DNA from: Paracoccus albicereus
Lineage (GTDB): Bacteria > Pseudomonadota > Alphaproteobacteria > Rhodobacterales > Rhodobacteraceae
NCBI RefSeq assembly: GCF_024359525.1
Contig: NZ_JAKZEU010000006.1
Coordinates: 116,661-180,660, forward strand
Length of the DNA stretch: 64,000 bases
Reading direction: 5' to 3'
Part shown: in pieces, positions 38,047-47,552 of the stretch
Layout: each line of letters opens with the position of its first letter
Numbering within the stretch: the first letter of the stretch is position 1
Made by a program: the position numbers and the translations under genes
Notes under the pieces: model-generated
Seen by the model: only the letters and a program-made list of their open reading frames with translations
What the model was told of the DNA's origin: nothing
Databases searched by the model: none

Positions 38047-39245
38047 GCCTTGACCAGCATCTTGCGCGGCAGGGTGCAGAACATCTCGGGCGGGCCGTCT
38101 TCGGTGATGATGATCGACTCCGTCGTCTCATAACCCCAGTTTTCCATCCAGAGGCCGGTCATGAAGTGGAAGGTCATTCCCGGCCGCAGCACGGTCTGGT
38201 CACCACGGCGCAGGGACATCGTGCGCTCGCCCCAGTCGGGCGGATAGGACAGGCCGATCGGATAGCCGGTGCGGTTGTCCTTGGTGATCCCGTGCGCCTC
38301 GAGGACGGAAAAGAACGCGGCCGCGATATGTTCGCAGGTATTGCCCGCGCGCGCGGCTTCCAGACCCGCCTCCATCCCGTCGAGCACGGCCTTTTCGGCC
38401 TCGACCATTTCCTTCGGCGGGGTGCCCAGAAAGATCGTGCGCGACAGCGGGCAATGGTAGCGCTGGTAGCAGCCGGCGATCTCGAAGAACGTGCCCTCGT
38501 CGGGCTTCATCGGCTGATCGTCCCAGGTCAGATGCGGCGCCGCGGCATCCGGCCCCGAGGGCAGCAGCGGCACGATCGCCGGGTAATCGCCACCGTGCCC
38601 CGCCCATTCGTCATAGCGCAGGCCGGCGTCGTAGATTTCCGCCACCAGATCGCATTTGCGCATCCCCACCTCGACCTTGTCGGCGATGCGTCGGTGCATC
38701 CGCTCGACGATGCGGGCGGCCTTGCGCATGTAGTCCAGTTCTTCCTCGGACTTCACCGCGCGCTGCCAGTTCACCAGCCCGGTCGCGTCAAGGATCTCGG
38801 CTTCCGGCAGGCCGTGAACCAGCCGTTCATGCGCCTTGGCGGAATACCAGTAATTGTCCATCTCGACGCCGATGAAGCCGCGGTGCCAGCCCTTGTCGGC
38901 GAGCGTCGCCCACAGGTAGTCCATCGGATGCCGCTCGGTCGATTGGACGTAGTAATCGGGATAGCCGATGATCGCGCCGTCTTCCTGCATCCAGCAGGTG
39001 CGCAGCGCGCCTTGCGCGTCCTGTCCGCGCCCGAACCAGATCGGGCTGCCGGTCGGTCCCACGATCACGCATTGGTGGACGTAGAAGGACCAGCCGTCAT
39101 AGCCGGTCAGCCAGGCCATGTTGGACGGGTCGCTGACGATCAGCAGGTCCAGTCCCAGCTTTGCCATGCTCTCGCGCGTCTGGCGCAGGCGGCGTTCGTA
39201 TTCGGCGGTGGAGAAGCGTTCCGGTGTGCGCTGGAGTTCTGGCAT
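38043..39245 (-). CDS. doeA: Ectoine hydrolase DoeA (EutD)
   Basis: 400 aa, M24/creatinase-prolidase fold. It opens the ectoine ring to give N-acetyl-diaminobutyrates, the first committed step. Layout: creatinase N-terminal domain (about 15-150, with DPSNMAWLTGYDGWSFYVHQ) and the pita-bread catalytic domain (about 165-395, with GHGGDYPAIVPLL and GYPIGLSYPPDWGERTMSL). Known DoeA enzymes do not require the usual metal pair of the fold (family knowledge). It is 4 bp from eutC. Confidence 0.93.
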   Translation of the reverse strand: MPELQRTPERFSTAEYERRLRQTRESMAKLGLDLLIVSDPSNMAWLTGYDGWSFYVHQCVIVGPTGSPIWFGRGQDAQGALRTCWMQEDGAIIGYPDYYVQSTERHPMDYLWATLADKGWHRGFIGVEMDNYWYSAKAHERLVHGLPEAEILDATGLVNWQRAVKSEEELDYMRKAARIVERMHRRIADKVEVGMRKCDLVAEIYDAGLRYDEWAGHGGDYPAIVPLLPSGPDAAAPHLTWDDQPMKPDEGTFFEIAGCYQRYHCPLSRTIFLGTPPKEMVEAEKAVLDGMEAGLEAARAGNTCEHIAAAFFSVLEAHGITKDNRTGYPIGLSYPPDWGERTMSLRRGDQTVLRPGMTFHFMTGLWMENWGYETTESIIITEDGPPEMFCTLPRKMLVKA

Positions 39246-39249
39246 GATG

Positions 39250-40209
39250 TCACTTCACGAGGGCCAGCACGTGGCTGGCGATGGCGGTGTCCTGGACGCC
39301 GGTCCCGGTGAGATCGGCGATGGTGATCTGGTCATCCCCGACGCGACCGGGATGACGCTTTGTGATGATGTCGCCCAGTTCGGGAAAGTCCAGCGGTGGC
39401 GCGACGATGCCCGCGGCGAGCGCGGCGCGCAGCTCGCCCATCGCCTCGGTCTGGCTGATGCGGTCGGCGACATAGAGGTCCGCGCGGTCCAGGCAGCGCG
39501 GGTCGAGTTCGTTCTTGCCCGCCTGATCGCTGCCCATCGCGGTGACGTGCTGTCCGGGACGCAGCCAGTCGGCCTGCAGGATCGGCTGGCTGGCAGGCGT
39601 GGTGGTGACGATGATGTCGGCGTCCGCGAGGGCGGCTTGGGGATCGGCCTCGGCGCGGGTGGGCAGGCCAGTCTGCGACATCTCCGCCGCCAGAGCCTCG
39701 GCCTTGGCCGGGTCGCGTGCCCAGATCGTCGCGGCATCCAGCGGGCGCACCAGCCGCAGCGCCCGCAGTTGAAGCTTCGCCTGCATACCTGCGCCGAAGA
39801 TCGCGGCGCGGCGCGCATCCTTGCGCGAGAGCCAGCGCGCAGCGACGCCGCCCGCCGCCGCCGTCCTCAGGTCGGTCAGGTAGCCGTTGTCCAGCAGCAC
39901 CGCCTGAACCCGGCCGGTTTCCGCGGACAGCACCACCATCAACCCGCTGGTCGAGGGCAGGCCGCGCGACGGATTGTCGAAGAAGCCGGGGCTGATCTTG
40001 ACCGCGAAACCCGGCAGCCCGGGAACATAAGCGGTCTTCACGTCCACCTCGCCATTGGCGTCGGGCAGATGCATCGACAGGACCGGTGGCATGACCACGC
40101 CGCCCTGCGCCAGCCCGGCGAAGGCGCGCTCGATCACGTCGATCAGCGCGCCGTCGAGCGAGACCGTGCCGCGCAACGTCTGCTCATCAAGGACGCGGAT
40201 TTCGCTCAT
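39250..40209 (-). CDS. eutC: Ectoine utilization protein EutC, ornithine-cyclodeaminase family
   Basis: 319 aa, ornithine cyclodeaminase/mu-crystallin family. It has the N-terminal substrate domain (VPGLPGFAVKISPGFFDNP, about 62-80) and the Rossmann dinucleotide fold (AAIFGAGMQAKLQLRAL, about 135-151). EutA, EutB and EutC are thought to convert 5-hydroxyectoine to ectoine. It overlaps eutB by 4 bp (ATGA). No anomaly in length. Confidence 0.92.
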   Translation of the reverse strand: MSEIRVLDEQTLRGTVSLDGALIDVIERAFAGLAQGGVVMPPVLSMHLPDANGEVDVKTAYVPGLPGFAVKISPGFFDNPSRGLPSTSGLMVVLSAETGRVQAVLLDNGYLTDLRTAAAGGVAARWLSRKDARRAAIFGAGMQAKLQLRALRLVRPLDAATIWARDPAKAEALAAEMSQTGLPTRAEADPQAALADADIIVTTTPASQPILQADWLRPGQHVTAMGSDQAGKNELDPRCLDRADLYVADRISQTEAMGELRAALAAGIVAPPLDFPELGDIITKRHPGRVGDDQITIADLTGTGVQDTAIASHVLALVK

Positions 40210-41174
40210 GCCTCGCCCCGGACAATGGCGGCGTGACGGGCAAGGTCGATGTTTCCGCCCGACAGGATCAGCACCAGCGGCCTGTCCGACACCAGCTTGC
40301 CCGCCAGGACCGCGCCAGCGCCGACGGCGGCGGCGCCTTCGACCACTTCGCCTTCGGCCACGGACAGGTGGCGGATGCCAGCCGCGATCTCGTCCTCGCT
40401 GAGAAGGATCAGGTCGTCCATCAGGTCGCGGACCATCGGGAAGGTCAGCCGGTTCTGCATCCCGATCCCGCCGCCAAGGCTGTCGGCCAGCGTCTCGACC
40501 TCGGTCACGTCCACGGGATGACCGGCCTTCAGGGCCTCAGACATCGCGGCGCCGTTTTCCATGCTGATGCCGATGATACGGATGTCGTGGCGCAGTGCCT
40601 TGGCCGCCGCCGCGACACCGGCCAGCAGCCCGCCGCCCGACAGCGGCACCGCGATCGCGCCCACGTCGGGGATCTGGGCGAGAATTTCCAGCCCCAGGGT
40701 CCCCTGCCCCGCGATCACGTCAGGATGGTCGAAGGGCGGGATCAGCGCGAAGCCTTCTTCGGCCTCAAGCCTGTGCGCCTCCTCGAAAGCCTCATCCTGG
40801 GTCGCGCCGATCACGCGGGCCTCGGCGCCGAGCGCCTCGATCGCGTCGATCTTGTTTCTGGGCACCAGACGCGAAACGCAGATCACCGCGTCCATCCCGT
40901 GATCGCGCGCGGCCTGTGCCAGCGCGCGGCCATGATTGCCGGTCGACGCGGTGGTTACGCCCTTGATCCCGCCCGCCTTGCCGTCATCCAGTCGCGCCAC
41001 CGCGTTGCTGGCGCCGCGCAGCTTGAAGGCGCCCGTGTCCTGATGGTGTTCGCATTTCAGCCAGACCGGCGCGCCCGCAAGCCGCGCAAGGCTGGCCGAT
41101 TGCCGGACCGGCGTCTCGCGCACCTTGCCGGCAATCCGGGCCTGCGCCGCGATGATGTCCTCCAGACCTACCAT
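40206..41174 (-). CDS. eutB: Hydroxyectoine utilization dehydratase EutB
   Basis: 322 aa, PLP-dependent threonine-dehydratase-like enzyme proposed to dehydrate 5-hydroxyectoine. The PLP lysine is Lys51 in TGAFKLRGASNA, the phosphate-binding loop is SGGGLLAG (about residue 185), and TTASTGNHGRALA is conserved. ATG 41174 overlaps the eutA stop region by 7 bp; a further in-frame codon at 41210 would overlap more. No ACT regulatory domain is present, consistent with a catabolic enzyme. Confidence 0.92.
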   Translation of the reverse strand: MVGLEDIIAAQARIAGKVRETPVRQSASLARLAGAPVWLKCEHHQDTGAFKLRGASNAVARLDDGKAGGIKGVTTASTGNHGRALAQAARDHGMDAVICVSRLVPRNKIDAIEALGAEARVIGATQDEAFEEAHRLEAEEGFALIPPFDHPDVIAGQGTLGLEILAQIPDVGAIAVPLSGGGLLAGVAAAAKALRHDIRIIGISMENGAAMSEALKAGHPVDVTEVETLADSLGGGIGMQNRLTFPMVRDLMDDLILLSEDEIAAGIRHLSVAEGEVVEGAAAVGAGAVLAGKLVSDRPLVLILSGGNIDLARHAAIVRGEA

Positions 41175-41872
41175 GTGCGGCACCCCATCAATCGGAACGG
41201 TCCCGCACAAGGCACCTGGGCCCGGTCCAGCATCGACCAGAACAGCGCGAGGTTCGAGGACAGGACCGGCTTGCCCAGCATCGCCTCCAGTCGCGGGATC
41301 ACCCGCAGCGCCGGCAGCGCAGTGCAGGACATGAAGATCGCCTGCGCATCGGGAGTGTCGGCACGCGCGACCGCGTCGATCATCGCCTGATCGCTCAGCC
41401 GCGCCATGTCGCGATCATCGCCGTGACCCATCGAATGCTGCGACACGACCTCGATGCCACCCTTGGCGAAGCTTTCGGCGACCGGCACCGTGGTTTCCGC
41501 CAGATAGGGCGTCATCAACGCCAGTCGCGACAGGCCCATCGCCTTCAGCCCGCGCACGGCGCCGTTGACCGGCGTGCTGACCGGCGCGCGACCGTCATCC
41601 AGAAGCCGCGGCAGATCGTCGCCCAGAACCGCGCTGGCCGAGGTGCAGCCAAAGCCGATCCCGGCCAGATCGACACCCGGCACCAGCAGCGCCGCTGCCG
41701 CGGCGAGACGCGGGCCGGTGGCGCGAAGATTGTCGGGCGTGGTGGGGTTCGCGAATTCGATGCGGGTGACATGCAGCGCCGTGCCCTCGGGCATCAGGCG
41801 CTGCGCGTCACGCTCGATCGTCATGTCGGTCGCAAGCGCGATCAGTCCGAAGCGGGTCAGAAGGTCGTCCAT
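41168..41872 (-). CDS. eutA: Ectoine utilization protein EutA (Asp/Glu racemase superfamily)
   Basis: 234 aa, maleate isomerase/arylmalonate decarboxylase-like fold of the Asp/Glu racemase superfamily. Two candidate catalytic cysteines are visible: GFGCTSAS (about residue 75) and FMSCTALPAL (about 186). It is expected to work with EutB and EutC on hydroxyectoine. It starts 10 bp downstream of the TRAP large permease stop, so it belongs to the same transcript. Confidence 0.9.
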   Translation of the reverse strand: MDDLLTRFGLIALATDMTIERDAQRLMPEGTALHVTRIEFANPTTPDNLRATGPRLAAAAALLVPGVDLAGIGFGCTSASAVLGDDLPRLLDDGRAPVSTPVNGAVRGLKAMGLSRLALMTPYLAETTVPVAESFAKGGIEVVSQHSMGHGDDRDMARLSDQAMIDAVARADTPDAQAIFMSCTALPALRVIPRLEAMLGKPVLSSNLALFWSMLDRAQVPCAGPFRLMGCRTW

Positions 41873-41881
41873 GAGGACGGT

Positions 41882-43177
41882 CTAGCCCGCCGAGCCGGGG
41901 AAGGCGAGATCACGCAGGAACAGGGCGATCTGCGGGAAGAAGATCAGCAACACCGAGGCCGTCAGCAACATCAGGATGAAGGGTGGCGTGCCGCGGATGA
42001 CCTCGGCATAGGGGCGCTTGAACACCGCGATGGCCGTAAAGATGTCGCAGCCGAAGGGCGGCGTCGCGGAACCGATCGCCACCTGCAGCGTGATGATCGT
42101 GCCGACCAGAACCGGGTCCAGCCCGACGGATTGCACGACCGGTGCGAAAATCGGCACCAGGATCAGGATCACCACGATCGGATCGACGAACATGCAGCCG
42201 ATGAAGAAGGCGATCGAGATGGTGAAGAGCACGCCGTACTGCCCCATCTCGTCGATGCCGATGGCGCCCAGTATCTGCTGCGGGATCTGCGCAAAGCTGA
42301 TGACATAGCTGAACGCGGCCCCGGCACCGACGAGGATGAAGACCACGGCGGTGATCAGACCCGTCGATTTCGCGGTGGCATAAAGCTGTTTGAACGTCAT
42401 TTCGCGAAAGATGATCATTTCCAGGAACAGCGCGTAGAGAACGCAGGCCGCGGCAGCCTCGGTCGGCGAGAAGATTCCGCCATAGATGCCGCCCACGATG
42501 ATGACAGGGAAGCCCAGCGGCCACAGGGCGCGCAGGATCGCGTCGCGCCGCTCGCCCCAGCTGGCCTTCGGTTCGGTCGGAACGTTGTGGCGCTTGGCAT
42601 AGAACCACGAATAGACCGAAAACATCAGCAGGATCAGCAGACCGGGTCCGATGCCGGCGATGAACAGTTCGGAAATCGAGGTACCCGAGACGACGCCGTA
42701 GATGATCATGCCGATGGAGGGCGGGATCAGAAAGGCGATGTCGGACGCGTTGATGATCAGCGCCAGGGTGAAGCTGTCCTTGTAGCCCGCTTTCAGCATC
42801 CGCGGGCGCAGTGGTCCGCCGACCGCGACCACGGTCGCCTGGGTCGAGCCCGAGACGGCCCCGAACAGCGTGCAGGCGGCGGCGGTCGAGACGGCCAGCC
42901 CGCCCCGCAGATGGCCGACGAAGGCCATCACGAGGTCGATCAGCCGCGTCGCCGATTGTCCCCGCGTCATGATGTCGGCGGCGAAGATGAACATCGGTAC
43001 CGCGATCAGGCTGGCGGGACGAATGCCCGCAAGCACCTGCTGGACCATCGTGTCGAGCTGGGAAAAGCCACCGAACAGCGCCACGAACCCGATCAGCGAT
43101 CCCGCGATCAGCGGCACCATCATCGGAAAGCCCAGAAGAAGCAGCACGATCATCGTGCCGAAGATGGCCCAGGTCAT
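41882..43177 (-). CDS. uehC: Ectoine/hydroxyectoine TRAP transporter large permease UehC
   Basis: 431 aa, DctM-type large membrane subunit with about 12 hydrophobic segments (first [19 protein letters not shown]). Typical signatures are [31 protein letters not shown], and [18 protein letters not shown]. It forms the Na+-coupled channel of the binding-protein-dependent secondary transporter. Overlaps uehB by 4 bp. Assignment to ectoines rests on its location directly before eutABC/doeAB. Confidence 0.92.
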   Translation of the reverse strand: MTWAIFGTMIVLLLLGFPMMVPLIAGSLIGFVALFGGFSQLDTMVQQVLAGIRPASLIAVPMFIFAADIMTRGQSATRLIDLVMAFVGHLRGGLAVSTAAACTLFGAVSGSTQATVVAVGGPLRPRMLKAGYKDSFTLALIINASDIAFLIPPSIGMIIYGVVSGTSISELFIAGIGPGLLILLMFSVYSWFYAKRHNVPTEPKASWGERRDAILRALWPLGFPVIIVGGIYGGIFSPTEAAAACVLYALFLEMIIFREMTFKQLYATAKSTGLITAVVFILVGAGAAFSYVISFAQIPQQILGAIGIDEMGQYGVLFTISIAFFIGCMFVDPIVVILILVPIFAPVVQSVGLDPVLVGTIITLQVAIGSATPPFGCDIFTAIAVFKRPYAEVIRGTPPFILMLLTASVLLIFFPQIALFLRDLAFPGSAG

Positions 43178-43842
43178 GACTGCGCCTCCTTGTTTTCAGG
43201 GCTGCCGGGTGCGGGCGCATGCTGGTCGGGCGTCGAGGTCGACAACCAGATCTCTGGCTCGATCAGGTTCTTCACCGCGGTCAGCGCGTACTGGATTCCG
43301 GTCAGGGCAAAGCCCAGCGGCGTCCAGACGATGATCCACCATTGCGGAATCTGCAGCGCCGGGAGCACCCGTCCCCGCGAGGCCTGCGTGGTGACGTAGT
43401 CGAAGGCGTACCAGGCCAGAAGAAACATCGCGGCGGCGGTGACCGCGGCGATCAGGATCATCATCGCCTTGCGCATCCCGTAGGGCATCGCATCGTAGAA
43501 AGCCGACATACGGATATGGCGCCCGTGCCGCGCGGCATAGGAAATGCCCGCGAAGGTGATCAGCACGATCAATGCCTGGTTCAGTTCCTCGGAAAAGAAG
43601 ATGCTTTCGCCGAACACGTAGCGCCCGACGACATTGGCGATCGTGTTGATCGCCATCAGAAGAACGCCTGCCGCGAGCAGAACCGCCTCGATCCGGGCGA
43701 TGGCGACATCGACGATCCCAAGCGGACCCGGCAGGCCGGAGCGATAGGTGGAATCGTCGATGTCGTCATCCGTGACCGAGACTTCGGCTGCAGCGATGAT
43801 GTCCGGGTCGACCTGATCGTCCCGCGACGTGGGTTTGGGCAT
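43174..43842 (-). CDS. uehB: TRAP transporter small permease UehB
   Basis: 222 aa, DctQ-type small subunit with four hydrophobic helices (first around [35 protein letters not shown], residues about 40-75; quoted only as its pattern) and the family motif [17 protein letters not shown]. The extended acidic N-terminus (about 30 residues with many Asp/Glu) and C-terminus are cytoplasmic. ATG 43842 was chosen (MPKPTSRD); the frame reaches 43908 but would start inside the hairpin region after uehA. Confidence 0.88.
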   Translation of the reverse strand: MPKPTSRDDQVDPDIIAAAEVSVTDDDIDDSTYRSGLPGPLGIVDVAIARIEAVLLAAGVLLMAINTIANVVGRYVFGESIFFSEELNQALIVLITFAGISYAARHGRHIRMSAFYDAMPYGMRKAMMILIAAVTAAAMFLLAWYAFDYVTTQASRGRVLPALQIPQWWIIVWTPLGFALTGIQYALTAVKNLIEPEIWLSTSTPDQHAPAPGSPENKEAQS

Positions 43843-43879
43843 AGGCTGTCCCCGCCTGTTGGTTGTCCGTGAAGAAAAA

Positions 43880-43902
43880 GGCCCGACCGTATTGGCCGGG
43901 CC
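43880..43902 (-). terminator. Terminator-like hairpin between uehA and uehB
   Basis: Minus-strand GGCCCG-GCC / AATAC / GGT-CGGGCC followed by TTTTTC. A 9-bp stem with a U-rich tail just 12 nt after the uehA stop codon. In TRAP and ABC operons such an element allows more binding protein than permease to be made, by partial termination or 3'-end protection. Confidence 0.75.
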
Positions 43903-43914
43903 CATCAAGTTCGT

Positions 43915-45075
43915 TCAGTTGGACGGCTGTTCGCCCTCGGCGGGCATGGGCTCGGCACTGGCGTCACCTTCGGCAGCTTCGCCTTCGGCCATCTCGCCCT
44001 CGGCCGCCGCGGTGTCGGTGCCGGCCTCCGCTGCGGCCTCGCCGCCGGCGCTGCCTGCCGCCATCTCGAGGTCGGCCTTCATCTGGTCAAGGATCGCCTG
44101 CGCCTGTTCGCCGCCGATCTCGAGATACTCCGCCTCGACCGATTCCGCCGTGTCCATGAACGGCTGGCGCTGTTCTTCGGTCAGCGTGGTGATCGTGATG
44201 TCGGGCTTCGCTTCCTTGATCTTGGCCAGCGATTCCTCGGTCAGGCCCTGCTGGTATTCGAGGATGTAGTCGAAGGCCGCCTGGCTGGCGTTCTGGACCA
44301 CTTCCTTGTCCTCGTCGGACAGGCCGTCATAGAATTCCTTGTTGGCCATCACCGCGGTGGTGAAGTTGTTGTGGCCAAGGCGGGTGATGTGGTCCGTCAC
44401 CTCGTACATCTTCGTCGACTCGATGAAGAAGGCGGGGTTTTCCTGACCCTGGATGATGCCGGTCTGCAGCGCGCCGTAGACTTCCCCCCAGGGAAGCGGC
44501 GTCGGCGTCGCGCCGAAGGCCTGATAGCTTTCGACCAGAAGCGGATTGGTCATCACCCGGAACTTCACCTCGTTCAGGTCCTCGGGCGAGGTGACCGCGT
44601 TTTGCGTGGTCATCATGACCTCGCCTTCGGGGAACATGGTCAGCAGTTCCAGGCCCTGCTCGACGTAAAGCGGTGGGAACAGCTCCTTGATCGCCTTGCT
44701 TTCGCGGAAGAAGGTGTTCAGCTCTTCGCCATCGGCGGGCAGCAGATAGGGCACGAAGAAGACCTGCGCCTCGGGGATCAGCGCGCCGGTGAAGCCGGGC
44801 GACTGGTCCACGAATTGCAGAATGCCCGACTGTGCCTGTTCCATGATGTCGGCGGATTCACCCAGCGTGCCGAACGGGAACAGCTGTACCTCATGGTCGG
44901 AATTGGCCTCGACCTCTTCCTTGAATTTCTGGGCGTACTTGCCCTGCACCTCTTCCATCGCCTCTTCGAAGGCATAGCGCCAGGTGTCGGCGCTGGCGGC
45001 ACCTGCGCCGAGCATCAGCGCGACAACGCTGGCGGCGGTGAGGGATTTGTAGGTCGTGATCGCTTTATAGGTCAT
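43915..45075 (-). CDS. uehA: Ectoine/hydroxyectoine TRAP periplasmic binding protein UehA with acidic tail
   Basis: 386 aa, DctP-type solute receptor. A Sec signal peptide (cleavage after about ASA, residue 29) is followed by DTWRYAFEEAMEEVQGKY and the conserved GTLGESADIMEQAQSG. The conserved TRAP arginine in EVKFRVMTNPLL and the GALQTGIIQGQENP segment are present. Compared with UehA of relatives the C-terminus carries an added tail of about 45 residues (AAAEGEMAEGEAAEGDASAE pattern), Ala/Glu-rich and uncharged by Lys/Arg. AGGAGG precedes ATG 45075. First gene of the uehABC-eutABC-doeAB transcript. Confidence 0.93.
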   Translation of the reverse strand: MTYKAITTYKSLTAASVVALMLGAGAASADTWRYAFEEAMEEVQGKYAQKFKEEVEANSDHEVQLFPFGTLGESADIMEQAQSGILQFVDQSPGFTGALIPEAQVFFVPYLLPADGEELNTFFRESKAIKELFPPLYVEQGLELLTMFPEGEVMMTTQNAVTSPEDLNEVKFRVMTNPLLVESYQAFGATPTPLPWGEVYGALQTGIIQGQENPAFFIESTKMYEVTDHITRLGHNNFTTAVMANKEFYDGLSDEDKEVVQNASQAAFDYILEYQQGLTEESLAKIKEAKPDITITTLTEEQRQPFMDTAESVEAEYLEIGGEQAQAILDQMKADLEMAAGSAGGEAAAEAGTDTAAAEGEMAEGEAAEGDASAEPMPAEGEQPSN

Positions 45076-45377
45076 TGAACCTCCTGTTGCGGGCGATCCC
45101 TGCGGCTGTTGCCGGGGCGCCCTGCTTTTCGGTTTGGACGGACCCGGTGGGACCGCCGCCGCGAGTGGCCGACGATCCGGCCACACGGCATCCACGTCAG
45201 TTTTCACGTTGAAATCATGACAATTCGGCCGTTGGGTGTCAAACAACCGGTCGTGAACAATGGTTCCGACCCTTTCCAAGGCGCTTTTTGCCGCACCTGT
45301 CCTGACGCATGGATGGGCAGCGTGCCGACGACGGTCGCGCTGATTGACAAAGCACCGGGTCGGGACAACAAGCGGAC
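45076..45377. other. Divergent regulatory region uehA/asnC
   Basis: A 302-bp intergenic region with no convincing gene. It contains the uehA promoter and a palindrome (listed separately), and on the plus strand TTGACA at 45344-45349 with no good -10. A GAAC-N4-GTTC inverted repeat lies near 45253-45264. This is where the adjacent AsnC-family regulator would be expected to act. Confidence 0.5.
45202..45242 (-). promoter_or_regulatory. uehA promoter with overlapping palindrome
   Basis: Minus-strand TTGACA (45242-45237), 17-bp spacer, CATGAT (45219-45214): a perfect -35 with a four-of-six -10. The palindrome TTTCA-CGT-TGAAA at 45202-45214 overlaps the predicted start point and touches the -10, an ideal repressor position. 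The leader to the uehA start would be about 130 nt. Confidence 0.6.
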
Positions 45378-45857
45378 ATGAGCAAGCTGCGCCTCGACGA
45401 TCGCGACATCGCCATTCTCGCCGTCCTGACGCGCGAGGGGCGCATCGCGAAGACCGAGCTTGCAGGCCGCGTGAACCTGTCACCCACCCCCTGCTGGGAA
45501 CGGATGAAGCGACTGGAAGAGGCGGGCCTGATCCGCGGCTACCGGGCCGAGATCGACCTAGCCGCGCTTGGCCCGCACGTGCAGGTCTTCGTCACGGTGG
45601 AACTGGACAGCCACAAGGCCGAAAGCTTCCAGACCTTCGAGCGTGTGGTGGCGCGGATGGACGCGGTCGTTGGTGCGTGGGCCGTGGGCGGCGGGCATGA
45701 TTACCTGCTGCAGGTCATCGCAAAGGATGTCGCGGCTTTCCAGGCCCTGATGGACGGCCTGCTGGAAAGCCCGGCCGGCGTCAGGCGGTATTACAGCTAC
45801 ATCGTGACCAAGACCGCGAAGGAAACGCCGCCCGCCTCGCCGCTGCTGGGCGGCTAG
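45378..45857 (+). CDS. Lrp/AsnC-family regulator of the ectoine cluster (AsnC/DoeX type)
   Basis: 159 aa. An N-terminal AsnC-type helix-turn-helix (LDDRDIAILAVLTREGRIAKTELAGRVNLSPTPCWERMKRLEE pattern, residues about 6-48) is followed by the RAM ligand-binding domain (VQVFVTVEL ... GGGHDYLLQVIAKD). In ectoine clusters such proteins (AsnC, DoeX) sense degradation intermediates and control catabolic genes. It is divergent from uehA and precedes the dehydrogenase and transaminase genes. No MocR/GntR-type EnuR gene is present nearby, so this is the only local regulator. Confidence 0.9.
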   Translation: MSKLRLDDRDIAILAVLTREGRIAKTELAGRVNLSPTPCWERMKRLEEAGLIRGYRAEIDLAALGPHVQVFVTVELDSHKAESFQTFERVVARMDAVVGAWAVGGGHDYLLQVIAKDVAAFQALMDGLLESPAGVRRYYSYIVTKTAKETPPASPLLGG

Positions 45858-45984
45858 AACAGCAGGGAAAGTCTCGGCTGTCCGCGCCATTGCAGAGGAT
45901 TCCTCTGCCGCGATGGCGGTCTTTGGTGAAATCCACCCCGTGGTCGGCGCCATCCTTGCACATATGATGCAAAGGAGTTTCGCC

Positions 45985-47445
45985 ATGCTCGACACGATGC
46001 CCGACCGTTTGCCCGATCTGCTGGACGATGCGGACCTGCTGCCGGGGCGCGGCGATTTTGCCGGCGACGGGCGGCTTGCGGTGCGTGATCCCGCGACCGG
46101 CGGGTTGGTGGCGCAGGTTGCGATCAGCGGCGCCCCGCAGGCGCGCGAGGCGGTCGATGCCGCGCAGGCCGCGTTTCCCGCCTGGTCGGGAATGCTGCCC
46201 CAGGACCGCGCGGCGATCCTGCATCGGTGGCACCGCCTGATCCTCGACGCGAAGGAAGACCTTGCGCGGATCATGGTCGCCGAACAGGGCAAGCCCATCG
46301 GCGAAGCGCGGGGCGAGATCGACTATGCCGCGAGCTTCGTCCAGTTCTACGCCGAAGAGGCGCTGCGCCCGAATATCGAAGGCATCACCAGCCATCTTGC
46401 CGATGCCGAGGTCGAATTGTGGCGCGAGCCGGTGGGTGTCGCCGCGCTCATCACGCCGTGGAACTTTCCCTGCGCGATGATCACCCGCAAGGCCGCAGCC
46501 GCGCTTGGCGCCGGCTGCACGGTTGTCATCCACCCTTCGGCCGAGACACCGCTGTCGGCACTGGCCTTGTCGGTGCTGGCACAGCGCGCCGGATTTCCGG
46601 ACGGCGTCGTCAACACGGTGATCGGCGATGCCGCCACGATCGTGGGCGAATGGACGGGTGACAAACGGGTGCGCGCGCTGTCCTTCACCGGCTCGACCGA
46701 GGTGGGTCGGCTGCTTTATCGCCAGTCGGCCGACACGGTGAAGCGGCTGGTGATGGAACTGGGCGGGCATGCGCCCTTCATTGTGTTCCAGAACGCCGAT
46801 CTGGACCGCGCCGTGACCGAGGCGATCAAGGCCAAGTTCGCGACGTCCGGGCAGGATTGTCTGGGCGCGAACCGGTTCTACATCCACCGCGCCGTCTATG
46901 ACGCGTTCTGCGAGAAATTCACCGCCGCGGTCGAAAAGCTGACGCTTGGAATGGGCATGGACGATCCCGATCTGGGTCCGCTGATCCACGACCGGCAGAT
47001 CGACAAGCAGAAGGCGCATGTCGCCGACGCGCTGGAGAAAGGCGCGCGGTTGCTGACCGGGGGCGAGGTCGACGAGACGCTGGGGCCGCTGTTCTACAAG
47101 CCGACGGTGCTGGCCGATGTGCCTGACGAGGCCGCGATCATGCGCGAGGAGACCTTCGGCCCGGTCGCCGCGCTGACGCCCTTCGACGACGAGGACGAGG
47201 TCTACCGCCGCGCCAACGACAGCGAATACGGGCTGGTGGCCTATGTCCACAGCCTCGACCCGCGGCGGATCTATCGCGCGACGCGGGCGTTGCAGTACGG
47301 CATGGTCGCGGTGAACCGCACCAAGGTCACCGGCGCGCCGATTCCGTTCGGCGGCATGAAGCAATCCGGTATCGGCCGCGAAGGCGCGCGCCAGGGTCTG
47401 GAGGCCTTTACCGAGATCAAGTACGTCTGCCGCGATTGGGGGTGA
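45985..47445 (+). CDS. Semialdehyde dehydrogenase of ectoine degradation (DoeC/Ssd type)
   Basis: 486 aa, NAD(P)-dependent aldehyde dehydrogenase of the succinate-semialdehyde-dehydrogenase group. In the pathway it should oxidise L-aspartate-4-semialdehyde to aspartate. Catalytic Cys292 is in SGQDCLGANR, the general base Glu is in VMELGGHAP (about 257), and the cofactor loop is FTGSTEVGR. ATG 45985 has AAGGAG 7 nt upstream; the frame starts earlier but without similarity. It follows asnC by 127 bp and precedes the transaminase gene. Confidence 0.9.
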   Translation: MLDTMPDRLPDLLDDADLLPGRGDFAGDGRLAVRDPATGGLVAQVAISGAPQAREAVDAAQAAFPAWSGMLPQDRAAILHRWHRLILDAKEDLARIMVAEQGKPIGEARGEIDYAASFVQFYAEEALRPNIEGITSHLADAEVELWREPVGVAALITPWNFPCAMITRKAAAALGAGCTVVIHPSAETPLSALALSVLAQRAGFPDGVVNTVIGDAATIVGEWTGDKRVRALSFTGSTEVGRLLYRQSADTVKRLVMELGGHAPFIVFQNADLDRAVTEAIKAKFATSGQDCLGANRFYIHRAVYDAFCEKFTAAVEKLTLGMGMDDPDLGPLIHDRQIDKQKAHVADALEKGARLLTGGEVDETLGPLFYKPTVLADVPDEAAIMREETFGPVAALTPFDDEDEVYRRANDSEYGLVAYVHSLDPRRIYRATRALQYGMVAVNRTKVTGAPIPFGGMKQSGIGREGARQGLEAFTEIKYVCRDWG

Positions 47446-47552
47446 GCCGCGCCCGGAAAAAGGTCCAGTGGACCATTTTCAGCGGCGAACGCGCGAAGCG
47501 CCGAGCGGCCTATAACTGCCCCCCCCACACGAAATTTCAGAAAGGACCCCAC

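Noticed and set aside
45344..45372. Promoter for asnC (TTGACA at 45344)
   Set aside because: No acceptable -10 at normal spacing, and the implied start would be within a few bases of the start codon.
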